A stretch of 64,000 nucleotides of DNA from Yponomeuta sedellus. Taxonomy: Eukaryota > Arthropoda > Insecta > Lepidoptera > Yponomeutidae. Every line of letters starts with the position of its first letter. Within the stretch, counting starts at the first letter, position 1. The notes beneath the pieces were generated by a model. It was given only the letters and a program-made list of their open reading frames with translations, was not told the origin of the DNA and searched no databases. Of the stretch, positions 43,105 through 55,325 are shown one piece after another. The stretch covers positions 206,001 to 270,000 of the forward strand of contig OW203737.1 in the NCBI GenBank assembly GCA_934045075.1, given 5' to 3'. The position numbers and the translations under genes are program-made.

Positions 43105-43630
43105 TTTTAGGGTTCCGTACCTCAAAAGGAAAAAACGGAACCCTTATAGGATCACTTTGTTGTCCGTCTGTCCGTCCGTCCGTCTGTCAAGACCCTTTTT
43201 CTCAGGAACGCGTGGAGGTATGAAGCTGAAATTTATATCAATTACTCAGGTCTACTGTCCCTCGAAGCTGTGAAAAAATCAAACTTCTAAGCCAACGCAA
43301 TCAAAAGATACAGCCGTTTATGCCGCAAATTTTCGACACTTGCAAGGGAATCAAAACCTACAGGGTGCTTCCCGTGAACTCAGAATCTTGAAATTTGGTA
43401 CGAAGCAACGTCTTATAGCATAGATAAAGGAAAAATTACGAAAACCATAAATTTTTAGTTACATCACATAATATATATTTTTTTAATAATTTTAAACTTA
43501 CTACCCATTTCCTCATAAACGCGTAGAGGTATTAAATTGAAATTCATACCAAATACTCAGGTCTATAATACAGGTTTGTACGGAACCCTCGGTGCGCGAG
43601 TCTGACTCGCACTTGGCCGGTTTTTTTTTT
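43105..43630 (+). repeat. High-copy-type interspersed repeat ('ggttccgtac...cttggccgg')
   Basis: It starts AGGGTTCCGTACCTC with an early hairpin (AGGGTTCCGT...ACGGAACCCT) and ends 'cggaaccctcggtgcgcgagtctgactcgcacttggccggttttt', where GTGCGCGAGTC/GACTCGCAC forms a second hairpin. Relatives are at 29258-29480 and 59345-59600. It is noncoding; the class is not certain. Confidence 0.6.
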
Positions 43631-43694
43631 CTAGACTATATAAGTTCCCCTAAAACTCTATATAAAGAACTATTTTAAATACCCATATTTATGG

Positions 43695-44005
43695 ATAAAC
43701 AATACTTTACTTTACCCTGTAGTGGACAGTCCTTACTTCGAAAAGAGAGAGAATAGGCTTAATATCACGCGTGGCCACCGCGGATGGGCAATAACAAGCG
43801 GTGACGTAGTTGAACAAGTGGGATAGACGATGTTTGATCGATGTTTGATAGATCGATGTTCTTTACGATGTTTTCCTTTGACGTCAGCGAGTGGTATTGC
43901 TACCATAACTTCACAAATGTACCATAATTTAGAAACCAAAGTCCTTGGTACATGCCGGAATCCGAACATACGACCTCCCAATAGAGAAGCCAGTCCGCCG
44001 TTTTC
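43695..44005 (-). mobile_element. tRNA SINE family 2, diverged copy
   Basis: On the minus strand the head ('aatcgggaggtc' type), 'ttggtttctaaattatgg' and 'aaggaaaacatcgtaaagaac' are recognisable. An extra GATCGATGTTTGAT duplication lies at 43828-43860. Confidence 0.55.
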
Positions 44006-45629
44006 ATACCTAGTATATTTTTCTAAACCCTCATGTTTCCTCAGGGCATGAGTCCTACTTGACCAGTTTTTTTGTTACTTTTTTATTAGGGATCAAATAC
44101 GTAGACAAAAAAAGCGCAGAGGTGCCAAACTGACTTAATAGTAAAACAACTTTAACACATTGTTTGTAACACCCTTTAGCAAAAAAAAAAAACTATTGTA
44201 TTTTACCTAATTGCGCAATTATCATTAGTAGAATCTACCAAAATGTTAGTGAAATGTTAATTCGACGAGCGATTAGTCGACAATAAGGAGAAGGGTGTAT
44301 TGTGTCAGGCGCAGGCACGGCGCGGAGCCTCCACAATAGAAGTGCTGGTCATCCTGCAGATGCGCATGCCGGAATACTGGGTTATCGTGTCCACCGGTTA
44401 ATAGGGTTTTATTGAATACAAAGGCAATGGTTATAAAATAGATAGAATAGAACACAACATATTGTAGACTAGGATATGTGTTTTAGCCAATGTATTTTTA
44501 AGATTCTCAATGCTCCGCATATTTACGTATGCGGTTATGGTCGTGAATAAGGTTATTAAGTTTATCTTCTGAATAATTTCTATTACACTCGTTAAATGTA
44601 TGCTTTATTTTATTTATTTATTAATTCTTTTATGGTATTAAACTTAATATACAATACGGCGGGCTTAATGCCAAAAGAATTCTTCACACTTCAACCGCAG
44701 GAGGAAGAAAGGTTGTTAAAAATGCAAAAAAGAACCGGGATAAAAGATTTAAAAATAGGTTTTGTATACGTTTATTCTGCAATAAAGTGTAACAAACAAA
44801 CACGTTTCTTTAAATGAAGGTCTGCCTAACCGTCCTGAATAAAGGCGTGACTTCAAATTTGTATGTTTTTCTAATTGGCACTGATTGAAAATCAGCGCTG
44901 AAATAGGCTGAGTCAGTTGCCGTTTATAGCGGCAATGGCACGCCGTGACCTTTAGTGTTTGTGTTATTTATAAGTTTGTTTTGTTACTGTGGCGTGTGTA
45001 CTGTGGCTATAATAAATGTTTTTCTTCTTCTTCTAATTGATTGCTATTATTAGGTACGTATCCTATTTAAAAATTTCTTTTTTAAGATTTTGTTAGCTAT
45101 CGTTACAATTCTGTTTGATTTTGAATATGGTTTTCTCAGTGTCAGTTAGTGACAAGTGTTAATTAAGATATTGTAAATGAGTACATTGTCTGTACTAAAC
45201 ATACATCACTCTGGTTTGATCACAATGAATACGACAATGTCCATGACAATATCTTGTAATCGGACTATCACAAATCGACAGACGCTTGACACGTTTGTTA
45301 GTTTATGTCAAGCTACGGACACTACGCCTCCTATCTTAATAGATTGAAGTCACAATACACCGCTATTGTCACCCGCACTATTATGATATTGTCAAAATTC
45401 TAAAATGCGATTTTACAATTCAATGCCGGTCCCGCATTGATCGATTGATACAATAATATTATTGAGTCTTGTTGAGATGCTCACTAGCAAATTCCTTGCG
45501 TATTGTATTGTTGAAGAGCCCATGCATGTATTATTTGGTTGAATTGCAGGCTGTGGTAACTGAGGACAGCATAACCAAGACTAAGCGAATTTATAGTTGT
45601 ATATTTAAAAAATATGTTTGATTAATTTA
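44006..45629. other. No gene seen
   Basis: AT-rich. A GC-richer patch at 44300-44400 is unassigned. At 44940-45030 a phrase 'actgtggctataataaatg' and a TTCTTCTTCT run resemble another LINE tail. Confidence 0.3.
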
Positions 45630-45946
45630 CTGCTACCCCTTTGGAATACAGGCGTGAGGTTATGTATGTATGTATGTATGTATGTATGTATGTATGTATG
45701 TATGTATGTATGTATGTATGTATGTATGTATGTATGTATGTATGTATGTATGTATGTATGTATGTATGTATGTATGTATGTATGTATGTATGTATGTATG
45801 TATGTATGTATGTATGTATGTATGTATGTATGTATGTATGTATGTATGTATGTATGTATGTATGTATGTATGTATGTATGTATGTATGTATGTATGTATG
45901 TATGTATGTATGTATGTATGTATGTATGTATGTATGTATGTATGTA

Positions 45947-46003
<57 letters not shown>

Positions 46004-46041
46004 TTATGTATGTATGTATGTATGTATTTATGTATGTATGT
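45630..46041 (+). repeat. Giant TATG microsatellite with TG core, tail of a repeat
   Basis: After the repeat end 'ggaatacaggcgtgaggt' there are about 73 uninterrupted TATG units (45661-45952). A TG run of about 42 bases follows, then an imperfect TATG/TATT segment to 46041. The long CMYV open frames across it are artefacts of the repeat. It probably grew from the CATA/TATG tail of a retroposed element like the one at 32234-32365. Confidence 0.9.
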
Positions 46042-48072
46042 AATTTAATACACTGTTTTGCCTTTTGAGCATAGATAGCGTGACGATGCGAGTCACGCGT
46101 TTTGAGACGCTAAAATGTTAGAATAGGATGATTTTTAGAGCTTCACCGTCTAGGTAGCTGTGCTGAAACCTCAAAATACTGTACCATCCTGGCACCAATG
46201 TAGGCTTACTAGTGAGACACATAAATGTATACCTTTACCTGGTCTCATCTGGGCAACGACGGCTTATTGCACCTAGGTAAATATTACAATTACCATTGTT
46301 TGCGGGGGACTTAATGCTAGTAGCATTTTTAAACAGTCAACCAGTTTACACTTTGATCAAATACTGGGATGTCTTTTATAATATTTTTTTTCACAGTACA
46401 CCGAGAAAATTAAATTTTGTTACTTTGTTAAAAATGGCTTACTTTCATATCTGTGCCAAAAGAGTAGTCACGATTTTAGAAAATTTAAAAGCTGCAACGT
46501 TATTTTACACAGATTGTTCTTGGATTGCTCTGCAATTTGTCGACAGTAATAATGAGATGATTTTCTCTCAAAGGAGGTCCCGTTGTCTGGAAAGCTGCAG
46601 TGCATTGTGTTGGTCACAGGCTGGTGCGGGAGAGACCAGACAATGGAGAGACAACGGTCACTAATAGCGCAAGTAACGGCGCTAACTGCTTTGTTAAGGT
46701 TAACAGTTTTGTAGCTGTTACATTGTTTACCTTTTGAGAATATTACGGGTACAATAGAAAGTTCAGAGTACGATTATTTAGTCACTACATTATCATTCCT
46801 GTAGTTAGCAACTCTCAATGTTATTGCTAACAATTTCAATATTGTGCAAATTTCAATTTCAGTGTGCAGAACAATTCACAGCGAGACGCTATTTCAAATT
46901 AAGAGTTTACAAACGATGAAGGCTTTCAAAGTAGAAAAAGGAAGCTGTGATCTTCAGTTTGAGATTTCACACTATCTTGAAACTCAGAAAGAAGCCTTAG
47001 CGGTGCACACTATTACGCTAAACGGCGCGTGCTTCTTCAGGCGGCTCAAGGGAGCTTGAGGCACCAAAGCGCCTGCAGCGGGCCCTCCAGTTATGTCCGG
47101 GGCCTACCCCGTAGCATGAATATCTTTAAAAGTCCTCATAGAGAGTACATTTAACGAAAATATGTACTCTTTTTATGACCTGATCGGGCTCTTTACTTAT
47201 ATGAGTTTTGACTGTTGCACTTTCTAGAGCGGTATCGTTTAGCTAAGGTTCTTTATGCTACGGGTGCTGAGGTTAAGGGGTGCGGGGTGCGGGGAGCCGG
47301 TTACACTGAGGGTGCTCCAGCGCGAGCACTCTCCTGCAAATCGCACCCCGCCCCCGCGCCCCGTGTACCCCTGGGCCCCGCATCGCCGCGGAGTTACAAG
47401 ATCGTGCTTTAGAGGTGGCACATATAGAAGTGATCTGCTCCCATTATGGATTATTGCACTATTTATTAATACTCTTTATTGAACTAGTAAAAGGTTTTCA
47501 ATGTCAATAATGATTGTTTTTTATAAGAAAGTGGTTTAAACATTTTTTTTATTTTTTACCTTTATTTTGTTGAAATTAGAAAAGTCCGTCTTATGGCTTA
47601 GAACGATCTTCATACAGGCAACTTCAGACAGGCTGCATTATTCTATGACTCAGAAACGCTCTTCAATAATATCTTATAATTTAAGTAGAGACGCAGACAT
47701 CGGTTTCGTAGCTCCGCGCGGCGCGACATCGACAGGCCATTAGGTGCGGCGGTCGCTCCCGCGGCATTGGCTTTTTGTGACTGCCTGCGCTCCTTCACGA
47801 CCCGCGGGAGACGGGAGACGGGAGCAGGCCCTTATCGGAAATTGCACTGAACTTAAGTAACGGCCAAAATACATCATTGAGCATGTCCAGATCGCGGCGA
47901 GTTGTTTTCTTTGTTGTATTCTGTGGCGACGTTAAGTTTGTTTCTATATCTAGATATTTATGAATGATTGAGGTGATAGAAATCTTTCAGGTAGCAAGTG
48001 GGAGACCCTGTTTATTCCTCCGGGATACAAGCGTAAGTTTATATGATGGTATGGTTTTTATTTATAAATTCG
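46042..48072. other. No gene; two GC-rich islands
   Basis: Short frames (for example 46296-46664) have no family resemblance. GC-rich stretches at 47250-47400 and 47700-47840 (the latter with GGCCATTAGG at 47735-47744) are candidate noncoding regulatory elements. Confidence 0.3.
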
Positions 48073-48400
48073 ATATCAACCCTTGTAAGTCCCCGCGGCT
48101 GGGGCACGGGTCTCCTCCTGCATCGCAGGAAGGTTAGGGTATACTCCACCATGGGGACCAAATCCGGGTTAGTGGAAGATTTAAGGCAGTGGCGGGCCTT
48201 ATTGTCAGAAGTTATCAAGCCGTCCATAAGGCCTCTGACATGACTTAGCGACTGCCATTACATGACCGTCGGCACCAACGGCTTAACGTGCCTTGCGAAC
48301 CATAGAAGCGCTGGGACATTCATCTGTGTCTGACCGCGCCTGTTGTTGCTTAACTCAAGTGATTGATCCCACTAACTCTTCGACTAGGCCACGAGCGATT
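48073..48400 (-). mobile_element. SINE-like family 1 copy, internally deleted
   Basis: Family landmarks run from 'tatcaacccttgtaagtcccc' to 'aggccacgagcgattc', but the stretch between 'agcgctggga' and 'cattcatctgtgtctgacc' has lost about 25 bases relative to 35621-35985. Confidence 0.7.
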
Positions 48401-48474
48401 CTTATTTATAAATTAATAGCTATGAATTGTAGTCCACGACTATGTTCCTGAATTAATTTTGCTACTTATTTTTC

Positions 48475-48620
48475 CGTGACAAAAAGTAGCCGAGATAAAT
48501 GTGCTATCTCAGACTACAATCTATCTTTGTGCTGAATATCATCCCAATCTGTTTGGCCGTCCTGGCGTGATTGAGTAACAAACGTCCATACGTATATACA
48601 AACATTCACATTTAGTCACA
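48475..48620 (+). repeat. Interspersed repeat relic
   Basis: 'aaaagtagccgagataaatgtgct', 'caatctgtttggccgt' and 'gagtaacaaacgtccatac' are internal phrases typical of the repeat type at 222-412. Confidence 0.4.
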
Positions 48621-49075
48621 TAATTATGATGACTAATGAATGTCGATGAAGCGATAAAGGTTTGTCAGGGTCATGTCAAGTGGCAAACCCTGGTCTCGGC
48701 CTACCTCTCTAGGATATATATGTGAGTTATGTAATGTACTTTAGAAGAATGTTATACATTGGAATATGGTAAAAGCTTTCGCAATGGCCCGTGCTGTTGA
48801 TAGCAGAGATAGACTAGGTGAAAATCTGAAGGTAAACGTCGGTCAACTTGTCAATTATAAGATTTTGACCTTTATTTGGTATCGCACGCAGTAATTTAGT
48901 GACGGTGGAAAGCGATTATCATCAAATAGATTATCAACAAACGAAACCCAATTTTGAAGTTTACTTCATCGTAAAGTTAGGTTTGGGTAGTCACGACATC
49001 ATCATAAACATAGATAGTTTGAAAATTAAAACTGAACTAAGCTTAGTTTCATAGGTCTAATATATCACCAAATTT

Positions 49076-49527
49076 AAAAAAAATATTTAAAAAAATAAAA
49101 GAACCCGACTGCAGTGATAAATCAACTGAAAGGGAAAAAATAAGATAACTTTATTTTCAAATGCTAATGTCGAATCAGAAGAGTTCATGCTGCTTTACTT
49201 GAGGGACCAAATAATATAACTTTATAAGTATTATTTGCTCAAACTGTTGCATTTATTATTTTATATAAAATGTTGCAGTCGGGACCCATTACTGATTGTT
49301 TAAAGTCCTCTAATGGGTCCCGACTGCATCATTTTATATAAAATAATAAATGCAACAGTTTGAGCAAATAATGCTTATAAAGTTATATTATTTGGTCCCT
49401 CAAGTAAAGCAGCATGAACTCTTCTGATTCGACATTAGCATTTGAAAATAAAGTTATCTTATTTTTTCCCTTTCAGTTGATTTATCACTGCAGTCGGGTT
49501 CTTTTATTTTTTTAAATATTTTTTTTA
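49076..49527. repeat. Large foldback element, ~216-bp arms
   Basis: Bases 49076-49291 and 49311-49527 are near-perfect reverse complements with a 19-base loop. GAACCCGACTGCAGTG lies near the outer ends and GCAGTCGGGACCCATTA at the inner ends, so a GCAGTCGGG phrase is present on all four edges. The same phrase ends the repeat at 52660-52668. It is non-coding. Confidence 0.85.
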
Positions 49528-49919
49528 TTTTTGACCTTTTAGTGACTCAGTAAAACGATAAAATTTAAAAGTCCATCTGTTCTGTTTACATGCATTAAAT
49601 CGTTATATTATTTTATGTCCTAAATGAATTTTAGTTTATTGCTTTATTTTCTTTTGTTCGACAATGGACATGTCTCGGCAAATCATAAATATTTTTACTG
49701 ATATACTTGTTTGATATAGTCATAGGTACCATCTGCCTGCATTAAAAATGTATGTCGTACGATATTTTTTAGCTAGTATAATGAATATGGTCTAATAGTG
49801 TTAAACTATCTAGAATATTTGCAAAGGAAACGACAGATTTTTTTCTTTATAAATTATCCTTACATAAATTGTCTGTTTTTTATGTAGCCTAAAAACGCTC
49901 CACTGCACCTAGTTATTTA

Positions 49920-50400
49920 ATGTTAAGGATTGTAGGTGGGGACTGGAATAGTCACGAATTATCTCTTCGACCTGAACGGCGCTCAGCTTTCGACATCTCC
50001 AGAGTTCTTCGTGCTTGCATTGCTGGGCCCAGTCTTCGGTCTCGCTAATTACTTAGAATAAGGACTTTTAAATGGGAACATAAATGGGCTGAGCCTTCAG
50101 CCGCGGCCTGTACAAAGGCGCGACAGGTTTCCTCCTAACAGCAACTTTAAGTAACTGTCGCGGCCTTCGGCCGCGCTAATAGTCTCTCCATTTGGCATCA
50201 GCGTAAATAGAGCTCAGCATTTGGAATCGCCGTGGGAGTATTCTTCTAGCTCGCTTCACAGCCTTCGGCCGTGCCGCGACCTGTATTGAGCTCGGCCTTC
50301 AACCTCGTCGCGGCAAGTTTCCTCGCACCCGCATGATGGGGCTCGGCCTTCGGCCTGGCGTAGTTATTTAGAGTTGTGGCATGGGCGTGGAGACATACAA
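49920..50400. repeat. Repeat rich in CGGCCTTCGGCC phrases
   Basis: 'ggccttcggccgcgct', 'agccttcggccgtgcc' and 'tcggccttcggcctgg' occur at intervals and form short hairpins. It is noncoding and looks like an interspersed repeat with internal repetition. Confidence 0.45.
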
Positions 50401-51409
50401 AATCTTGGTTTTCTGAATGCCAAAATATTACCGGTATTAAAATGAAACTATAACAAATTCATCTTGAGGTGGCCCCCTAAAGCATTGAAAAATTTTACTG
50501 AATATTTAGGTGTAGATAAGCAATCTTTGGTCTCACAAGTGAACAGGAAACCTAACACAAAATCATAATCTTATTTTCGGAGGAAACGAGATAAAATTCG
50601 TTAAGATGAATAGAGCTAGAATTTTTTAAAATTTCATGGGTCCTACGATACGAGGTCACGGAGGATCCGTCTTCGGTTACCAGTGAGAGCGTTCAAATAT
50701 TTTTTTATCATTTATTGTTTCTTCTTTGAACTCAGCTTGTCTGACTATGACCGCACAGGGGAAAAGGAGTTACATGCTACACTTTATATATTTTGTTCAG
50801 TTAGTTTTGGTCTAAGTGTCAGTAGGAAATTAATATCAGTGTTAAGAAATTAATTATTTTTTCTCAAACATGCTCGGAAATGTTTGTGTTATTACCATGA
50901 AATAAAGCCACAAAGTTTCTCTTTTATGGCTCCCGCCTCACTTTACTGGCCTAAGCCAGTAAAGTAAGTATGAAAATCCATTACCGTCCGCTGCTCTAAC
51001 TTTTTAAATTTACTTACTAAAATTAAACTGACCAAGGAAAAATTACATACCGCCAACCACCTACTAAGTTATGTAAGCATACTTAGATTAACAAAAAAAA
51101 CAATCTATGGTATTGGTTTTTGTGCGGTTAAACATGGTGCTCAAATATGTTAGTGTATTTAAAAAAATAAAAAAGGCGGCAAACTAAACTATTATTTCTT
51201 AATTACCTAGTAATTATTTTAATATTAATATTTCCTCGCATTGTTTGAGAAAAGCATTATACAATCCTCGGCCGGAACAGGGATTGCAGGACTCGCTTCG
51301 TCTACGACTCGGCCGTCTATCCCAAACTCGTCCAGCAATCCCTTACTTCTCGGCCTCTGCAGTAATGTATTATTATTACCCCCTATGAGGTTGATATTTC
51401 TTAAATTAA
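50401..51409. other. No gene seen
   Basis: AT-rich. A CG-richer phrase lies at 51260-51350. No supported frame. Confidence 0.35.
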
Positions 51410-52680
51410 TGAGATAAACGAATGGCGTAGAAAGAAATAAACACTTTATAGGCATTATTTCTTTCAGCACTTATACCGTTTCTATAGACGGTTTGTTTAC
51501 ATGTAGAGCAAAGCTGATATTATGTAAATTTATACATGTACTAGAAAAAATATATGCCAGCGCCATCTAGTGGCTAAAAGTGGTACTGTAGGACAGGGTT
51601 TCAGCAGACAAGAGAAACGTTGTTTCAGCACGACAGCACGTACTTAGGGATCTATTTATTGAAGCAATATGAAACTTACTAAGGATTACGGATTAGTAAC
51701 TGTACTACTCGCACCACAGCGCAAAGCGAGGTATATTACCTACGTCACTAGTCGTGCCAATTATTAGTGGACAGTCAGATTAGTCGAAGTGATTCGCAAG
51801 CGCTCAAATACTATCCAATTTTGTTTAATATTATGTAGGGCCTTCGGACAAAACCATACCGCAATTTAGAACACAAACAGCGCCATCTGTGGTTGGGTAG
51901 AGGAACTAATGCTACAGTACTTTAATTACTTAGAAGTGAATATTATTTGTGTTGCGTTTGTTCTCTATTAATGCTGATTTAATGTAATCAACGACACCGG
52001 CAAAATTTTCTTTTAAATACTTTGCACGTGTTAGGCGTAGTTAAACAAAATTATATTTTTTAATTAAATGAATGATCTAGAAGGATCAAACCACTTTATA
52101 GGAATTATTTCTTTTCGCATTTGTACCGATTCTATAAATGGTTTGTTTACATGTAGACCAAAGCCGAAATTATGTATACACATGTATTAGAATAAATAAA
52201 ATATAGCAGCGCCGTCAAGTGGCTAAAAGTGGTACTTTAATTGCTTAGAAGTAAATGTTATTTTTTGTTCCGTTGGTTCTCTATTAATGCTGATTTTATG
52301 TAACCTACCTCATCCGCAAAATTCTGTTTTAAATATTTCACACCTGTTAGGGGTAGTTCAATAAAATTAGTATTCGAATTCAATAAACTAAATATAACAG
52401 CGCCATCTAGTGGCTCCTAGCTGTACTTTAACGAAGCTTCTTAACGAATTTTATTTTTCGTCACGGTTCTGATCGCATAATTATGATTTTATATAGCCTA
52501 TGACACCCGCGCAAGGAAGCCGAATCGAATGACACCTTGTTTAACAAAATCTGACCATTGGTTAAGGAGTTATGAGGGAACATAGAATCGGACATACTTA
52601 CATACATACATACATACATACATACGCACTAAACACATTACCCTCCTTTTGGGCTTCGCTGCAGTCGGGTAAAAAGACTA
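51410..52680 (+). repeat. Degenerate repeated units with 'cagcgccatct'
   Basis: Two recurring blocks are seen. 'cactttataggaattatttctttt...taccgattctat...ggtttgtttacatgtaga' occurs at about 51442 and 52090. 'cagcgccatctagtggc' followed by 'gtactttaa' and 'tctattaatgctgatt' occurs at about 51557, 51890, 52208 and 52400. The region ends with a CATA run and 'ttcgctgcagtcgggt'. It looks like a repeat element with internal duplications, old and diverged. Confidence 0.55.
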
Positions 52681-52697
52681 AATGTTGATTGTTGTTT

Positions 52698-52793
52698 GCC
52701 AATTTCTGTTCTAAATTATGTAAACTTTCAAATGGATACTTAATAAATTAAGTATCCATTTAAAAGTTTACATAATTTAGAACAGAAATTTGC
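52698..52793. repeat. Hairpin, 47-bp arms
   Basis: 52698-52744 and 52747-52793 are reverse complements with about two mismatches and a 2-base loop. AT-rich, MITE-like or replication-born. Confidence 0.8.
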
Positions 52794-52984
52794 AGTTTCA
52801 GTGAGACTTAAAAAAACTTCTGATTTTTAATGTTTATTTATTCTTATAAGGTGCAGCAACTTATGTAGAAACATTATATAGCATAGTACATACAGATTTG
52901 TCATTTACTGGTGAACGCAACATTGATATTCTTTCAAGTTCACGAATTAGAAATGTGGTTAGCAATGCAATGCAATAAGGTGGG

Positions 52985-53095
52985 AGTTCATTTTTGTCTG
53001 CATAGTAAATAAATATGGAAAGCCCTTGTGTCAGCCTCAGACTCCACGAAGGAGTGAAGGGATCAAAGAAGAAGAACAAGAAGTAGTAATTATTG
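52985..53095 (+). repeat. Repeat with AAGAAGAAG tail
   Basis: 'ctccacgaaggagtgaagggatcaaagaagaagaacaagaag' is mirrored on the opposite strand at 62440-62535 ('cttcttcgtctttggtccctttactcctccgtggag'). It is probably a LINE or SINE 3' end. Confidence 0.5.
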
Positions 53096-53269
53096 TGACT
53101 CTAGTGGGAATAGATCATTTTAGGCATATTAGATATTTTGGAAATAAAATGTTAGCTCAGAACAGTTTACGGAGCTCTGAGGAATAAATAAGTTCCGTTA
53201 TGACTGTAAAATTCGTGTTAGGACACCCTTGTCAGTTATGGTGTTGCCACCCCTGTCAGTCACGCTGCT

Positions 53270-53420
53270 GACTTGTTGAATCTCTTCAGTGGAGGGCTGA
53301 GGCACGCAGAGGCTGCGGCGGCGGGGCAGGGGCGCATAGATTGCCTATAAAGCGAATTATAGCCCCCTCGCGAAGCCGCTGATTGAAAATATTTGAGCCG
53401 CTAATGGCGTTAAGGCACAA
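53270..53420. promoter_or_regulatory. GC-rich island with GCCGCTAATGGCG
   Basis: It contains 'ggctgcggcggcggggcagggg' and GCCGCTAATGGCG at 53397-53409. It is noncoding, and the TAAT core could bind a homeodomain factor; the role is inferred. Confidence 0.25.
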
Positions 53421-53675
53421 ACGACATCGGAGCTTTTACACATAAGATGGCTTGATTACATAAAGAGATCTGCGGTATGACTTACGGGAATATATATGTG
53501 TGTCGTTATATTTTTCTGATTTGATGGTGATTTAAATTGTGTATGTAAACACAGATTAAAACATGGTAGTCACCAATATACCAAGAATGTTTACGTAAGC
53601 ATAGACTAAGAGCTTCACTAACTTTTAATTTTCACATCGTGAGATAACACGCCGATAGTTAGCTCCACTCGTATT

Positions 53676-53840
53676 GACTAGTCTTTCCTGTGGGCTATGC
53701 TGAGTAAGCTATCTGGATGGTATAGCCACTGGAAAAAGTCTTCTTCATCTTATGTCCCAGGCACTGTAGCGTAAAAAGTATTGCTTTTACCCATCTAGTA
53801 GAGTAAAGGCACCACTGCATGCTGCAAAAGCCAATTGTGT
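53676..53840 (+). repeat. Repeat family 4 copy
   Basis: 'gactagtctttcctgtgggct', 'ggatggtatagccactgg' and 'tatgtcccaggcactgtagcg', in the same order as 17752-17955. Confidence 0.6.
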
Positions 53841-55190
53841 AACTTTTACTCATAAAAAAGAGGCATAAGGGGGTTCCTTAATTACTCAATTTCTACTGAC
53901 GTAATAATTGGATGGTTTCTAGCAATAATATATCCGGAAATTTCACCCCGTTTACTAAACATGGTTGAGCTCGTAGAAAAACCACTTTGTCGTCGCCCCG
54001 GGAGGTACGTTTGGGAATCAAGTGATCAGCAAAACCACGAACGCAATTTACGCACATCAGCCGCGACGCGCAGATTTATTTGCGCGACGTTCGTGTGCAC
54101 GCTCGACTACGCCGCGAGTAACGAGCCATCATCATGTGCAGAAGAGCGGAAACTACGCAGATTTAATATTCATTCGAAGATTACAGCGTAATCTTTACTT
54201 ACCTACCTATATACTATTATCGTTCGTACTATCTCTCCGAGCTATGCACGCCTCCCCGCTTGATAGTTTCTGATGGAAAACCAGCGCTGTAGTATCATAC
54301 TCCAAATTATGCTAAGTCAAAAATGCCGTATAGAGCCCTTTTACATTTTCCACACCCACAGTACTTAACCGCATGCATGGCTGTGTGTACAAATTGTTAA
54401 TGTTTTTTTGTAAATTGTGTTTTGTATGTGTTGTTTGCTTTTCTTACTACAGCATAGTCTGCTTAGTATTGTTTTTGTGTATAAGTGTGTGGAAACGCAA
54501 GTAAATAATTAATCTGTTTTTCTGTGTACACTGCCAGTTTCACTACACGCTGATGAAAACAGACAATTTTGTACTAAATTCACCGGCGTACACCATATGA
54601 GTAGCCTCCAACTAGCAAAGATACACAGGTTAATCTGTATGAGCATACTAAGGTCGTAAACAGGGTCTGTATTAAAAATTGAGTGTAATATTTTTAGCGT
54701 TCACGCATATTAGCAGTAATAATAATATTAGTATAGATGTTCGTTTGTTCGTTTTTTCATTCCATCATATTTAACGGAAAAATTTGCGTTACCATTCTTT
54801 TTAAATTGACCTAACAGAGCAGGGTATGTGCTTTATTTCATCATTTATCTAATTGAACTCTAGCACATATTTACTCTCTTCGAATCGAACAATACTAATG
54901 TTTTCAATTCTATTCATGTTGTGAATATTCTCGCAGCTTGACAATCACATTTATTAACATGTCAGTGTTAACATTCCGCCCCGCGCGACAATACAACCCT
55001 ATACCGTATTGTTGCTACAACAAAGAGGTTTTCAACGAGTGAATAATGGGATATTATTATGCATGCTTATGTAGGTAGTTTTGTATTCAATTTATATTTA
55101 TTGGGAGTGAAATTATGTGTCAACAGATTGCTGGGGTCAATTATAACAGCGTGAGTCTGTGAAAAAAGGCAATTCAATAGTATGCCAATC
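53841..55190. other. No gene; GC-rich patch
   Basis: A GC-rich stretch at 53990-54130 ('acgttcgtgtgcacgctcgactacgccgcg') gives overlapping short frames without family resemblance. The rest is AT-rich. Confidence 0.3.
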
Positions 55191-55239
55191 GTACTTAATT
55201 AAGAAATTTCAAATCGGTGGAAAAAACAATCGACAGCGC

Positions 55240-55325
55240 CCAGCTACGAGCTACAGCTGGCGTAGCAGCTACGGTTGGGCGGCGTAGCGCGCTACGAAAT
55301 GCTACGGTGATGTTTGACATTAATG
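55240..55325. repeat. GCTACG-rich patch
   Basis: GCTACG/CGTAGC occurs about seven times in 80 bases, in both orientations, including the palindrome CGTAGCGCGCTACG. A comparable patch is at 31970-32030. Confidence 0.5.

Noticed and set aside
45618..46068. Long open frames of CMYV repeats
   Set aside because: They are the translation of the TATG microsatellite in three frames and not protein-coding.
46296..46664. 122-codon plus-strand frame
   Set aside because: No family resemblance, AT-rich composition like its surroundings, no splice or regulatory signal; chance frame.
46844..47059. 71-codon plus-strand frame
   Set aside because: No recognisable domain and no conserved context; probably chance.
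53961..54273. Overlapping frames of 76 and 83 codons
   Set aside because: Both derive from a GC-rich patch with few stops; no protein family resemblance.
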